Assembly: GCA_905215555.1 (NCBI GenBank)
Contig: CAJMQU010000022.1
Span: 6,824 to 70,823 of the forward strand
Length of the DNA stretch: 64,000 bases
Direction of reading: 5' to 3'
Source of the DNA: an uncultured bacterium
GTDB lineage: Bacteria; Bacteroidota; Bacteroidia; Bacteroidales; Bacteroidaceae
The notes beneath the pieces are model-generated. The model ran no database searches. It was not told where the DNA came from and saw only the letters and a list, made by a program, of their open reading frames with translations. The translations under genes were made by a program, and so were the position numbers. Shown here piece by piece: positions 1 through 8,239 of the stretch (positions are counted from its first letter, which is position 1; every line of letters starts with the position of its first letter).

Positions 1-232
1 TGTTGTTTATAATCTGTATCAGCTCCATTTCCGCCTCTTCGAGCAGCAATTGCTGGGCAAACAAATCGCCACACGTATATCCCGTCACACACAGTTCGGG
101 AAATGCAATGATCTGCACGCCTTTCCCTTCGGCAATGATTATTTCCTTTTCAATCTCACGGGCATTGAACTTACAGTCCGCCACCTTGACACGGGGCACA
201 GCCGCCGCTACCTTTACATATCCGTAATTCAT
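1..232 (-). CDS. nadE: NAD+ synthase, glutamine-hydrolysing, N-terminal part (runs off the window)
   Basis: The 77 visible codons encode the start of a nitrilase-fold glutaminase domain. It opens MNYGYVKVAAAVP and contains the motif FPELCVTGY, whose Glu is the first member of the Glu-Lys-Cys triad of carbon-nitrogen hydrolases. In glutamine-dependent NAD+ synthases this domain releases ammonia for amidation of deamido-NAD by the C-terminal synthetase domain, the last step of NAD synthesis. The synthetase half lies outside the window, so the assignment rests on the characteristic N-terminus. Another nitrilase-family protein remains possible. A well-formed promoter lies 28 bases upstream of the ATG. 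Confidence 0.75.
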   Translation of the reverse strand, partial: MNYGYVKVAAAVPRVKVADCKFNAREIEKEIIIAEGKGVQIIAFPELCVTGYTCGDLFAQQLLLEEAEMELIQIINN

Positions 233-259
233 AAGGATGTCATTTATAATATTTGACGG

Positions 260-291
260 CAAAAATACGCTTATTTATCCACAAACACAAA
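260..291 (-). promoter_or_regulatory. Bacteroides-type promoter for nadE
   Basis: On the minus strand TTTG (288-291) is followed after 20 bases by TATTTTTG (260-267). This matches the Bacteroides -33/-7 consensus TTTG and TAnnTTTG. The distance to the nadE start codon is 27 bases. Confidence 0.55.
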
Positions 292-370
292 ATTATCATT
301 TCTTTCACCCGGTATATCCTAAATTATTAGTACTTTTAGCGGAATTTTTAAAACACGTTATGCAAAACTC

Positions 371-2260
371 ATGAAAACCCGCAGTACACTCCATAAATGG
401 CTACTTTCCCTGATACTTCTGGCAGGTTGCCTCTCCCTTCCAGCCCAAGAGAAGGAAAATGAGCATGTACTGTTTCTCAGTTCCGTCAGCGAAGAAGAAG
501 CGTGGATACGCGGTTTCCTGAATGAACTCCATAAGCATTTCCCTTATGAGGGAAAACTCGGATTGCAGACTTATTTCCTGACCGTACCGATACTTCATAG
601 CCAGGAGGAAGTCAGACAAGTTCAAAAAGACATTCTGCAAGCATGCCCCACTCCCCCTAAAGCTGTCATAATCGTAGGCGATCCGGGGTGGCTGGTCAGC
701 GCTCCCATATTCGACGGTCCCTGGAAAGACATTCCCGTCATACTCTGTTATTCACGTGACCGCGTCCCGTCTACGCTGCAAACATTGCTGGACAAATCTC
801 CCCTGACACAAGCAAACAGTATGCCCATCGAAGAATTCAACAAGAACTACAACATTACCGTACTGAAGCAACCTTATTATATCGGGCAAACCCTGAAACT
901 TATCAAGCAGCTTCAGCCGGAAGTCAGACGGGTCGCTTTTATCTCCGACGACCGTTACATCAGCGTTGTCACCCGGCAATCCATAGAGGCAGTCATGCAA
1001 AAGGACTTCCCCGAACTGAAACTGGAGCTTTTATCATCGGCACAGATTACTACCGAAGAGCTACTGGATACGCTTACCGTTTACGACAAAACGACCGGCG
1101 TCATTTACTATGCCTGGCTTCGACAATACGGCAACAAGCAGAATTATTACTTGTCCGACCACCTCAAGAAGATACTTCCTACCTTCCTGAAAGTCCCTGT
1201 TTTCACCCTGGCCGACTTAAATTTGCAGGAAAACCTGTATGCAGGCGGCCACTATATTTCCGTTCAGGATTTCACAGCCACAGTAATGTCTATAATCAGC
1301 CGTATCATGAAAGGCGAGCCAGCCTCCTCCATCCCCTACCAAAACGGCGGAACTCCGCGTACATACCTCAATTTCTCCGATCTGAAATGGTGCAACATAC
1401 CGGAAAACCTATATCCGGAGAATGCCGTTTACTATTTTCAGCCTCCCACTTTCTATCAGCAATACAAAACCTATATCTGGATGACAGGAATCTTCCTTGC
1501 CCTCCTCCTCACCTTTTATATCTTCTACCACATCCATTCCCGGAAACACAAAAAAGAACTTATCCAGGCCAAAGAGCGTGCAGAAGAATCGGACCGGCTG
1601 AAGTCGGCCTTTCTCGCCAATATGAGCCATGAGATACGTACCCCGCTCAATGCCATCGTCGGCTTTTCCAGTATCCTCGCCGAAACGGCGGATACTCCCG
1701 AATGCCACGAATATATCAGAATCATAGAAGACAATAATTACTTGTTGCTGCAACTCATCAATGATATTCTCGACCTCTCCAGGATAGAAGCCGGATTATT
1801 GGATTTCAGTTATACCGATGTCGACGTCAATGAATGCATGTGCAAACTCGAAGATGCTTTTCACTTCCGGATGCCTGCAAACGTGGTATGCGTCACAGAA
1901 CTAGGCATGAAGAAATGCCACATCCGTACTGAGAAGAACCGCTTGCTGCAAGTGCTCGGAAACTATTTTTCCAACGCCATAAAATATACCTGCCAAGGCA
2001 GCATCACCATCGGCTATAACCCACCCAAGGAAGGCAGACTGCGCTTCTACGTCCGCGACACAGGCTGTGGCATCTCTCCCGACAAACAACAAACTATTTT
2101 CCAGCGCTTCGTAAAACTGGACAACTTCAAGCAAGGCACAGGTCTCGGGCTGTCCATCTGCCAGATGATTGCCGAAAAAATGGATGCCACTGTCGGAGTA
2201 TCTTCCGAAGTAGGCCAAGGTTCCGAATTCTGGATAGAAATCCCCTACCAACCCGTATAA
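371..2260 (+). CDS. Membrane sensor histidine kinase with periplasmic binding-protein-like sensor
   Basis: A 629-residue protein with a signal sequence (residues 7-25), a periplasmic region to about 365 that resembles ABC-type substrate-binding folds (stretches such as KAVIIVGDPGW and VRRVAFISDD), one membrane segment at 369-387, then a HisKA domain with phospho-acceptor His420 (NMSHEIRTPLN) and an HATPase_c domain with N box (NYFSNAIKYT), G1 (DTGCGIS) and G2 (GTGLGLSI). It would autophosphorylate in response to an envelope ligand. There is no receiver domain and no response regulator next to it, so the partner is unknown. It ends before the separately promoted perR-like gene. The kinase call is firm; the ligand is unknown. 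Confidence 0.88.
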   Translation: MKTRSTLHKWLLSLILLAGCLSLPAQEKENEHVLFLSSVSEEEAWIRGFLNELHKHFPYEGKLGLQTYFLTVPILHSQEEVRQVQKDILQACPTPPKAVIIVGDPGWLVSAPIFDGPWKDIPVILCYSRDRVPSTLQTLLDKSPLTQANSMPIEEFNKNYNITVLKQPYYIGQTLKLIKQLQPEVRRVAFISDDRYISVVTRQSIEAVMQKDFPELKLELLSSAQITTEELLDTLTVYDKTTGVIYYAWLRQYGNKQNYYLSDHLKKILPTFLKVPVFTLADLNLQENLYAGGHYISVQDFTATVMSIISRIMKGEPASSIPYQNGGTPRTYLNFSDLKWCNIPENLYPENAVYYFQPPTFYQQYKTYIWMTGIFLALLLTFYIFYHIHSRKHKKELIQAKERAEESDRLKSAFLANMSHEIRTPLNAIVGFSSILAETADTPECHEYIRIIEDNNYLLLQLINDILDLSRIEAGLLDFSYTDVDVNECMCKLEDAFHFRMPANVVCVTELGMKKCHIRTEKNRLLQVLGNYFSNAIKYTCQGSITIGYNPPKEGRLRFYVRDTGCGISPDKQQTIFQRFVKLDNFKQGTGLGLSICQMIAEKMDATVGVSSEVGQGSEFWIEIPYQPV

Positions 2261-2315
2261 AGGAAAAGGGAAATTACATTTTATAGCATAGGCATACAAA
2301 AAAAACAAAAAATCT

Positions 2316-2346
2316 TTTGGTAAAATCCCAGAAGTATTTATCTTTG
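2316..2346 (+). promoter_or_regulatory. Promoter of the perR-like/rubrerythrin unit
   Basis: TTTG at 2316-2319, a 19-base spacer and TATCTTTG at 2339-2346 fit the Bacteroides sigma consensus almost perfectly. The perR-like ATG follows 46 bases later. Confidence 0.6.
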
Positions 2347-2392
2347 CAAGCGAAATAAAAATGTAATTATTACAAGTTTGAACTAAAAGAAT

Positions 2393-2803
2393 ATGGAAGT
2401 AGTAGTAGAACGTTTGCAAAAACATAACATTAAACCTTCAGTGCAGCGCATAGCTATCATGAAATATCTCATGGAGCACCGCACACACCCGACGGTAGAT
2501 GAAATTTACACGGCGTTGTCTCCTACTATCCCTACACTCTCAAAAACTACAGTCTACAACACGCTGAAAATTTTGAGTGAACAAGGAGCTGCACAGACCC
2601 TGACCATCGATGAGCGTAACACATGTTATGACGCCGACACCACTCCGCATGCACATTTCCTCTGCAAACGTTGTGGGAAAATTTATGACTTACCATGCGA
2701 CAATATGGTCAAAAGAGTGGTTAATACGGACATGGATGGACACGAAGTGCAGGAAATCCACTATTATTATAAAGGAATCTGTAAACAATGTAAAGAAGAT
2801 TAA
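2393..2803 (+). CDS. Fur-family transcriptional regulator, PerR-like
   Basis: 136 residues with the Fur winged-helix region (residues 8-75; the recognition helix region includes LSKTTVYNTLKIL) and a C-terminal metal-binding dimerisation domain. The two structural-zinc CxxC pairs are visible at Cys91/Cys94 and Cys130/Cys133, and a His-rich HAHF element precedes the first pair. The gene lies 49 bases upstream of rubrerythrin, and no terminator or separate promoter is evident between them. This context, a peroxide-handling enzyme downstream, argues for a PerR-type peroxide sensor rather than an iron-responsive Fur. Autoregulation through the promoter at 2316-2346 is likely but not shown. Confidence 0.85.
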   Translation: MEVVVERLQKHNIKPSVQRIAIMKYLMEHRTHPTVDEIYTALSPTIPTLSKTTVYNTLKILSEQGAAQTLTIDERNTCYDADTTPHAHFLCKRCGKIYDLPCDNMVKRVVNTDMDGHEVQEIHYYYKGICKQCKED

Positions 2804-2852
2804 CGTTATAATATAACAAACGAATAACTAATTCAATTAAATCAGAAAGAAA

Positions 2853-3410
2853 ATGAAAAAATTCAGATGTACTGTATGCGGTTACGTATATGAAGGTGAT
2901 GCCGCTCCTGAGAAATGCCCGTTGTGTAAAGCTCCTGCAAGCAAATTCGTAGAAGTAGTGGAAGCTACTGAAGACGGTCCTCTTACTTTTGCTGACGAAC
3001 ACGTTATCGGTGTAGCTAAAGGTTGCGACGAAGAAATGATCAAAGACCTGAACAACCACTTCATGGGCGAATGTACAGAAGTAGGTATGTACTTGGCAAT
3101 GAGCCGTCAGGCTGACCGCGAAGGTTATCCCGAAGTAGCAGAAGCTTTCAAGCGTTACGCTTGGGAAGAAGCAGAACACGCCTCTAAATTTGCTGAACTG
3201 CTGGGTGACTGCGTATGGGATACAAAGACTAACCTCGAAAAGAGAATGAACGCTGAATCAGGCGCTTGCGAAGACAAAAAACGCATCGCTACCCGTGCAA
3301 AAGCTCTGAACCTGGATGCAATCCATGACACTGTTCATGAAATGGCAAAAGATGAAGCTCGTCATGGTAAAGGCTTCGAAGGTCTGTACAACCGTTATTT
3401 CAAGAAATAA
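2853..3410 (+). CDS. rbr: Rubrerythrin with N-terminal rubredoxin domain (reverse domain order)
   Basis: 185 residues. A rubredoxin-type iron site comes first (Cys6, Cys9, Cys22, Cys25). A ferritin-like diiron domain follows, with ligand-bearing helices GECTEVGMYL, WEEAEHASKF and DEARHGKGF. In classical rubrerythrin the rubredoxin domain is C-terminal, so this is the 'reverse rubrerythrin' arrangement. Such proteins reduce hydrogen peroxide in the cytoplasm of anaerobes with electrons from NADH-dependent reductases. It is probably co-transcribed with the upstream PerR-like gene. A strong intrinsic terminator follows 27 bases after the stop. Codon use is biased toward GAA, GCT and AAA, as expected for a highly expressed protein. 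Confidence 0.93.
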   Translation: MKKFRCTVCGYVYEGDAAPEKCPLCKAPASKFVEVVEATEDGPLTFADEHVIGVAKGCDEEMIKDLNNHFMGECTEVGMYLAMSRQADREGYPEVAEAFKRYAWEEAEHASKFAELLGDCVWDTKTNLEKRMNAESGACEDKKRIATRAKALNLDAIHDTVHEMAKDEARHGKGFEGLYNRYFKK

Positions 3411-3437
3411 AAAGAACACAAATTTTGTGTTGACAGA

Positions 3438-3467
3438 AGAGGATGCGGCAATGCATCCTCTTTTTTT
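3438..3467 (+). terminator. Intrinsic terminator after rubrerythrin
   Basis: A 9-bp perfect stem (AGAGGATGC / GCATCCTCT) with a 6-base loop is followed directly by a run of T. Confidence 0.85.
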
Positions 3468-3536
3468 ATCCCTATATCACACTTTTTTCTATTTTTGATG
3501 TCACGTTCTCTTTTCCCGTTCGTCTTATCAATGTAA

Positions 3537-4058
3537 ATGGAACTTAAACAATTCAAAATATCCGTTCTTCCGCTCCGCGATAAGCTGTTGAATTATGCGC
3601 GGAAGTTGACCGAGAGTCCGGACGATGCAGAAGATGCCGTGCAGGAAGTCCTGCTCAAGCTATGGAACAAAAGGCTTGAACTGGAACAGTACCGCAGCAT
3701 TGAAGCGTTCGCCATGACCATGACACATAATCTCTGCATGGACATGTGGCGCACCAGGCATACCGGCAACGTACCGTTGGAATACGTACAGGATGCCACT
3801 CCCGGCGGAACACCGGAACGCCTGCTCGAAATAAAGGACGAAATCCGCCTGATGCGTGAAATCATCGACTCGCTGCCCACCTTGCAGCGCACCATCATGA
3901 GGATGAAGGACATTGAGGAATACGAAACGGAAGAGATAGCCGACATCACAGGCTGCAACCCGGAAGCCATCCGGAGCAACTTGTCGAGGGCACGGAAGAA
4001 AGTGAGGGAAATTTACCTGCAAACCATACAAGAAAGAAGAAGGAGGAACCAAGCATGA
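3537..4058 (+). CDS. ECF-type RNA polymerase sigma factor
   Basis: 173 residues with sigma region 2 (about 10-75, including SPDDAEDAVQEVLLKLW, the typical core-binding motif) and region 4 (about 105-160, with DIEEYETEEIADITGCN as helix-turn-helix). Regions 1 and 3 are absent, as usual for extracytoplasmic-function factors. It overlaps the next gene by 4 bases (ATGA), so the two are translationally coupled and that gene is the likely anti-sigma factor. A TATTTTTG element at 3490-3497 could be its promoter. The two exported proteins downstream are candidate targets or sensory parts of the same cassette. Confidence 0.88.
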   Translation: MELKQFKISVLPLRDKLLNYARKLTESPDDAEDAVQEVLLKLWNKRLELEQYRSIEAFAMTMTHNLCMDMWRTRHTGNVPLEYVQDATPGGTPERLLEIKDEIRLMREIIDSLPTLQRTIMRMKDIEEYETEEIADITGCNPEAIRSNLSRARKKVREIYLQTIQERRRRNQA

Positions 4059-4474
4059 AGATAGAAGAATTAATAGAACGCTATTTCGAGGGACAGACCT
4101 CGTGCGAGGAAGAACGCGAACTGCGCCGTTTCTTCACCAGCGAAAGTGTGCCTGAACACCTTCAAGTGTACCGCCCCTTATTCGCTTGTCTGGCACAGGA
4201 AGCGAAAGCATTCCGGGAAGAAAGCACGCTCACAGCAAAAGCTCTCTCCCGTCACCGCCGATTTATTTATATGATGAGCGGTGTGGCGGCCGGATTATTA
4301 TTGCTTATCGGTATTGCCGGTACCAAACAATATCTGCACATCACCCCGGAAAATTACGTCATCATTGACGGTAAACAATATACCGACGACAACCTGGTGC
4401 GCGAACAAGCCCTTGCCGCTTTCCGCGATATGCGGACCACAGAAGATGAAGTGCTCGACTTAATGTTTGAATAA
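4055..4474 (+). CDS. Putative anti-sigma factor, single-pass membrane protein
   Basis: 139 residues. The cytoplasmic N-terminus (1-68) begins MKIEELIERYFEGQTSCEEE, a pattern common in Bacteroidetes membrane anti-sigma proteins. One membrane helix follows (about 72-88, GVAAGLLLLIGIAG), then a short periplasmic tail. The start overlaps the sigma factor stop by 4 bases. The function is inferred from this coupling and topology. It lacks the long FecR domain of PUL-linked anti-sigma factors, so it is probably not part of a TonB-receptor signalling pair. Confidence 0.6.
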   Translation: MKIEELIERYFEGQTSCEEERELRRFFTSESVPEHLQVYRPLFACLAQEAKAFREESTLTAKALSRHRRFIYMMSGVAAGLLLLIGIAGTKQYLHITPENYVIIDGKQYTDDNLVREQALAAFRDMRTTEDEVLDLMFE

Positions 4475-4491
4475 CAGAAAAAATAATAGAT

Positions 4492-4941
4492 ATGATTATG
4501 AAAAAGCTCATTCGTACCCTGCTATGTTGCCTGCTGTTAGTGTTCAGCAGCGGCATGTATGCCCAAAATGGGCTACAAATAGCTTCCGTATTCCAGAAAT
4601 ACGGCAACCAGAAAGGGGCTACCTACGTGGAACTTTCCAAGATGTTATCCAAGAACTGGGACATCACCCACTACCAAAGCCTGAAACTGGCGAAAGCAGA
4701 AAAAGCATTGCCCGACATCTACCGTTGCCTGGAAGCGGACCGTGAACATGCCAGAAAAATAAAAGAAGTGGTGACCGACGGACAGATACAGTCAGGCTAC
4801 TACCAACTGCCTCCATTGCAAAACAAGACCAACCGTTTCATACTGTTCCGGCTTGGAAAGAAAGGAGAAGCCACACTTATTTATATTGAAGGCGAAATAG
4901 ACAGTGACGACCTCGTCACACTGATATTCAGCAAAGACTGA
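4492..4941 (+). CDS. Small exported protein of unknown function in the sigma cassette
   Basis: 149 residues with a signal peptide (about 1-25, ending in SSGMYAQN). The mature part is mixed alpha/beta and reminiscent of the small periplasmic DUF4252/DUF6108-type proteins that accompany Bacteroides ECF sigma genes; I could not verify the family. The second ATG at 4498 (MKKLIRTLL) may be the true start. It sits 17 bases after the anti-sigma-like gene and 34 before the barrel protein, so an operon of four is likely. Confidence 0.65.
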   Translation: MIMKKLIRTLLCCLLLVFSSGMYAQNGLQIASVFQKYGNQKGATYVELSKMLSKNWDITHYQSLKLAKAEKALPDIYRCLEADREHARKIKEVVTDGQIQSGYYQLPPLQNKTNRFILFRLGKKGEATLIYIEGEIDSDDLVTLIFSKD

Positions 4942-4975
4942 CTTTGGAAATTATAAATCACAAATTATAAAACTT

Positions 4976-5851
4976 ATGAAACGAATCGTATTTTTATTCC
5001 TCATCATGACTTCCATGACTGTCATGGCACAAGAAAGTATCCCGCAAGACACTACCCTCTACCTCAACGGACGGAAGGTAGTTATCAAAGAACGTGACGG
5101 CAAAATCAAAGTAAAGATGTACGAAGCCAAAGCCGAAAACGATACCATAGAAAATACACAGGTATTCGAAGGTGTATATCTGGACGGTCGCAGCATTGAA
5201 CGGACCACCACCGTTTCCGTACCTTTTATGAAGAAGAAAAAAGGCAATTATCGCTTCGATCCGCATTATCCTGCCATCTACTTTGGATTCAACAAACTGG
5301 CAAGCGGCAAGTTTCAATATTCCGCCGAAGTTCCGCAACTCGGCTCTAAATCCTGGGAATGGGGTATCAACCTGTTTAATACCGGTGTTGCCATCACCCG
5401 GAACAATCATTGGGGACTCACCACAACTCTTGGTTTGGCACGCATCGTCTATAAATTAGATGATAATTATGGTTTTGAGAAAGTGGACGGTATCACAGTC
5501 TGCCGCCCGGCTGAAGACGTAGACTATCAAAAAAGCTGGCTGCGGTATTGGGCTTTCCGCCTGCCCGTCAGCCTGGAATGGCAGACTAAATTCGGCAGTC
5601 GCCGAGCCTTTCTTGCAGCCGGTCCGGAAGTGGAATGGCGTGTGGGAGTTAAATCCAGAGCCAAATATGATAATAAAAAACACACATTGAGTGATAAGTT
5701 AAATACCCATCCGCTTGGATTGAACCTGTTGTTACAGGCAGGTTACGGTTGCCTGGGATTCAACGCTCGCTTCGCGCTCACTTCTTTGTTTGAAAAGAAT
5801 AAAGGACCTGAACTCTATCCGGCTTCCATAGGCATAGGCTTATACTGGTAA
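4976..5851 (+). CDS. Outer-membrane beta-barrel protein, function unknown
   Basis: 291 residues with a clear signal peptide (MKRIVFLFLIMTSMTVMAQ) and a C-terminal half of alternating aromatic/polar strands (for example WEWGINLFNTGVAI, LTTTLGLARIVY, LLLQAGYGCLGFNARF), ending in YW as outer-membrane barrels often do. The N-terminal part (20-90) is charged and lacks a recognised domain. It is the last gene of the sigma/anti-sigma cassette and may be the envelope component whose expression or folding state is monitored. No closer family could be named. Confidence 0.65.
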   Translation: MKRIVFLFLIMTSMTVMAQESIPQDTTLYLNGRKVVIKERDGKIKVKMYEAKAENDTIENTQVFEGVYLDGRSIERTTTVSVPFMKKKKGNYRFDPHYPAIYFGFNKLASGKFQYSAEVPQLGSKSWEWGINLFNTGVAITRNNHWGLTTTLGLARIVYKLDDNYGFEKVDGITVCRPAEDVDYQKSWLRYWAFRLPVSLEWQTKFGSRRAFLAAGPEVEWRVGVKSRAKYDNKKHTLSDKLNTHPLGLNLLLQAGYGCLGFNARFALTSLFEKNKGPELYPASIGIGLYW

Positions 5852-5909
5852 GAGTAGCACTGCACCTGCAATATCGATTGGTTTTAGCTGATAAAGCAAA
5901 AAGATTTCT

Positions 5910-5917
5910 TATCTTTG
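5910..5917 (+). promoter_or_regulatory. -7 element upstream of the deaminase gene
   Basis: TATCTTTG matches the Bacteroides -7 consensus and lies 28 bases before the ATG. The -33 element is poor. Confidence 0.4.
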
Positions 5918-5945
5918 CCTTATTACTAAAACCAATCATTGTATT

Positions 5946-6413
5946 ATGACCAAAGAAGAACTAATGAGAAAAGCGATTGAGCTCTCTACGGAGAACGTCG
6001 CTAGCGGTGGCGGTCCGTTTGGTGCCGTCATTGCCAAAGATGGTGAAATTATAGCTACCGGAGTAAACCGTGTGACATCTTCGTGCGATCCGACAGCCCA
6101 TGCCGAAGTCAGTGCCATCCGTGCAGCGGCAGCCAAACTGGGCACTTTCGACCTCAGCGGATACGAAATCTATACTTCTTGCGAACCATGCCCCATGTGC
6201 CTCGGTGCTATCTATTGGGCACGACTGGACAGAATGTATTACGGAAACAACAAGACTGATGCCAAAAATATAGGTTTCGACGACTCTTTCATTTATGACG
6301 AAATTGCCTTAAAGCCTGCCGACCGTAAACTGCCGTCGGAAATATTGTTGCATGACGAAGCGATCAGAGCTTTTGAAGCATGGAGTGAGAAGGAAGACAA
6401 GATAGCCTATTAA
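5946..6413 (+). CDS. Nucleoside/guanine deaminase, cytidine deaminase superfamily
   Basis: 155 residues. The zinc site is complete: HAEV (His plus catalytic Glu) near residues 57-60 and PCPMC (two Cys ligands) near 83-87. The C-terminal half, including ARLDRMYYGN and DAKNIGFDD, closely resembles GuaD-type guanine deaminases of Bacillus, which convert guanine to xanthine, rather than the tRNA adenosine deaminase TadA. The domain-swapped C-terminus typical of GuaD (FIYDEI...) is present. The gene stands alone between a promoter and a strong hairpin. Substrate assignment is from resemblance only. Confidence 0.8.
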   Translation: MTKEELMRKAIELSTENVASGGGPFGAVIAKDGEIIATGVNRVTSSCDPTAHAEVSAIRAAAAKLGTFDLSGYEIYTSCEPCPMCLGAIYWARLDRMYYGNNKTDAKNIGFDDSFIYDEIALKPADRKLPSEILLHDEAIRAFEAWSEKEDKIAY

Positions 6414-6500
6414 GAGACTGTCAACAAAGGATTAACTTCTTGAAAACCAACTCTTAGCTCCTTGTAAAAAATATCATTTTCAAAGTATTATAAAACAGTA

Positions 6501-6536
6501 AATCCCCAAAGTCCTGTAATGCAGGCTCCGGGGATT
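6501..6536. terminator. Terminator between convergent deaminase and porin genes
   Basis: AATCCCC (6501-6507) pairs with GGGGATT (6530-6536), with inner CCTG/CAGG pairing. T-rich sequence lies on both sides, so it may serve both converging transcripts. Confidence 0.5.
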
Positions 6537-6594
6537 TTGGGTTAATACACAAGGTATTTGCAATGAAAGGTTATTTGCTTATATTGTTATTCTT

Positions 6595-8193
6595 TTAGAA
6601 ACGCATACCTAAGGTTAATATCACCTGACTACGTGTATTTGTCACTTTTGTCTTATTCAGATATTCATCATCAAAAGCATAGAAATCAGACTTATAGGTA
6701 CTATATTGATATGCCAAATCTGCATAAACCAATGAACCACGATATCCAATACCTAATGTATAATTACTCTTAGATTTCGTATTAGCATAGTCCGTATCTG
6801 TCATAACAGAATTCAATGGTAAATCTTTATATGCTCCATCTTTAAAAGCCGCAGAACTGTAATTATATCCGGCACGCAAAGCAAATTCCGGAATAACCTT
6901 ATATTCAGCACCTAGACGAAGAGTACTTACTCCTTTCAGCATTTCTTTTACAGTCAAGTTCTCATATCCCATTTCATCTCCTTCAGGATAATGAAGACGT
7001 ATACTTGAATAATCCTGATATTCATATTCAGCACCAAGAGCGAGGCTTGTACCTACTGTATATCCTAAACTTATATTATATTTCCACGGAGTACGAAGTT
7101 CATAATCATAAGCCATATCTTTATTATTCAGATAATTATAACTATCTACAGTTACACGACGAAGTTCAACATCTCCTGTATTATCTTCAGCTTTCCTATA
7201 AATATCAGATACAAGAATAGCATTAGTAGCCAATGTCAACTTATAAAATGTAGGAGTATGTATTGCAAGACCAATGCGCAAAGGGGATGTTTCAAAAGGA
7301 CGTATAATCGCTCCGAATTTAAAATCAAATCCCGTTCCATCAATTTTTGTCCAACTGGTCAACTCATATCCCGCACGCTCTCCATAATCTTCACTGTAAA
7401 CAGAACTTTTGGTATAATTCATATCATAAGCTCCAACAGTCATGCCTAAATATACTCGATCATTAAAGTTGAAAGAGATATTGAAATCATATTGATCAAC
7501 TCCCCCTGTCTCACGTGATTTGAATTTACTATAAGGTTGAGGAAGATAAGCTTCGAATCCAGTTATTTGATCTTTATCATTACGAATCGGATTATAAAGA
7601 TAACCTTCCCATCCTAAAGCAGACAACCATCCTACATTACTATCATCAAAAACATTACCTGTAGCGCTTACATCATCAATATTATACCCCTTGTTTAACA
7701 TTCCACCAGCCTGTGAAGCCATTAAAAACGTTTGCGAAACAACATCACCATCAGGTGTCAGATTAAGCAAACCTTCCATCGACGTTGTCTTATTGAATGA
7801 TTTGGCACGATTATAATTGAAAGCAAAGTTTACATAACGCAAAGCAGTCTGGTTACCTATTTTATTAGAAAACACAAAACCAGCATTATTCAATTGCCAA
7901 CGGTTCTTATTCGAGTTGAAAGTATTTCCACCATATGTACTTTCCGTTCCAGTAGATGAGAAACCAAATGAAACAGCAGCGTCATTACTACGATAGATAC
8001 CTATACCAGCAGGATTGGTTGCAATGGTAGACATGTCACCCCCCAGTGCTCCCATAGCTCCGCCCATACCTACAAAACGAGCTGTCCCATTCAAATCCTT
8101 CTCTGTCATCTTTGCAACATCATATATAGTCTGTGCCCCCATTCCTATTGAAGCAAGCAAGGAAAAGGCTACTAAAGTCAACTTCTTATTCAT
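6595..8193 (-). CDS. OmpP1/FadL-family outer-membrane transporter
   Basis: 532 residues counted from the ATG at 8193; a TTG two codons upstream is less likely. A signal peptide (MNKKLTLVAFSLLASIGMGAQ) precedes the family hallmark near the mature N-terminus: RFVGMGGAMGALGGD followed by NPAGIGIY, the plug of FadL-type barrels for hydrophobic compounds. Repeated amphipathic strands continue to the C-terminal LTLGMRF, with terminal Phe. In Bacteroidetes the substrate is usually unknown. It lies 46 bases downstream of the Ser/Arg-rich protein gene and may be co-transcribed with it. Confidence 0.85.
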   Translation of the reverse strand: MNKKLTLVAFSLLASIGMGAQTIYDVAKMTEKDLNGTARFVGMGGAMGALGGDMSTIATNPAGIGIYRSNDAAVSFGFSSTGTESTYGGNTFNSNKNRWQLNNAGFVFSNKIGNQTALRYVNFAFNYNRAKSFNKTTSMEGLLNLTPDGDVVSQTFLMASQAGGMLNKGYNIDDVSATGNVFDDSNVGWLSALGWEGYLYNPIRNDKDQITGFEAYLPQPYSKFKSRETGGVDQYDFNISFNFNDRVYLGMTVGAYDMNYTKSSVYSEDYGERAGYELTSWTKIDGTGFDFKFGAIIRPFETSPLRIGLAIHTPTFYKLTLATNAILVSDIYRKAEDNTGDVELRRVTVDSYNYLNNKDMAYDYELRTPWKYNISLGYTVGTSLALGAEYEYQDYSSIRLHYPEGDEMGYENLTVKEMLKGVSTLRLGAEYKVIPEFALRAGYNYSSAAFKDGAYKDLPLNSVMTDTDYANTKSKSNYTLGIGYRGSLVYADLAYQYSTYKSDFYAFDDEYLNKTKVTNTRSQVILTLGMRF

Positions 8194-8239
8194 AATCAAT
8201 ATTCTTTCTAGTTCAAAAATATTACATTCTCACATCTAT

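Noticed and set aside
1901..2425. A 174-codon open frame antisense to the first sensor kinase
   Set aside because: It overlaps the conserved ATPase domain of the kinase and the perR-like promoter, and its translation has no recognisable motif.
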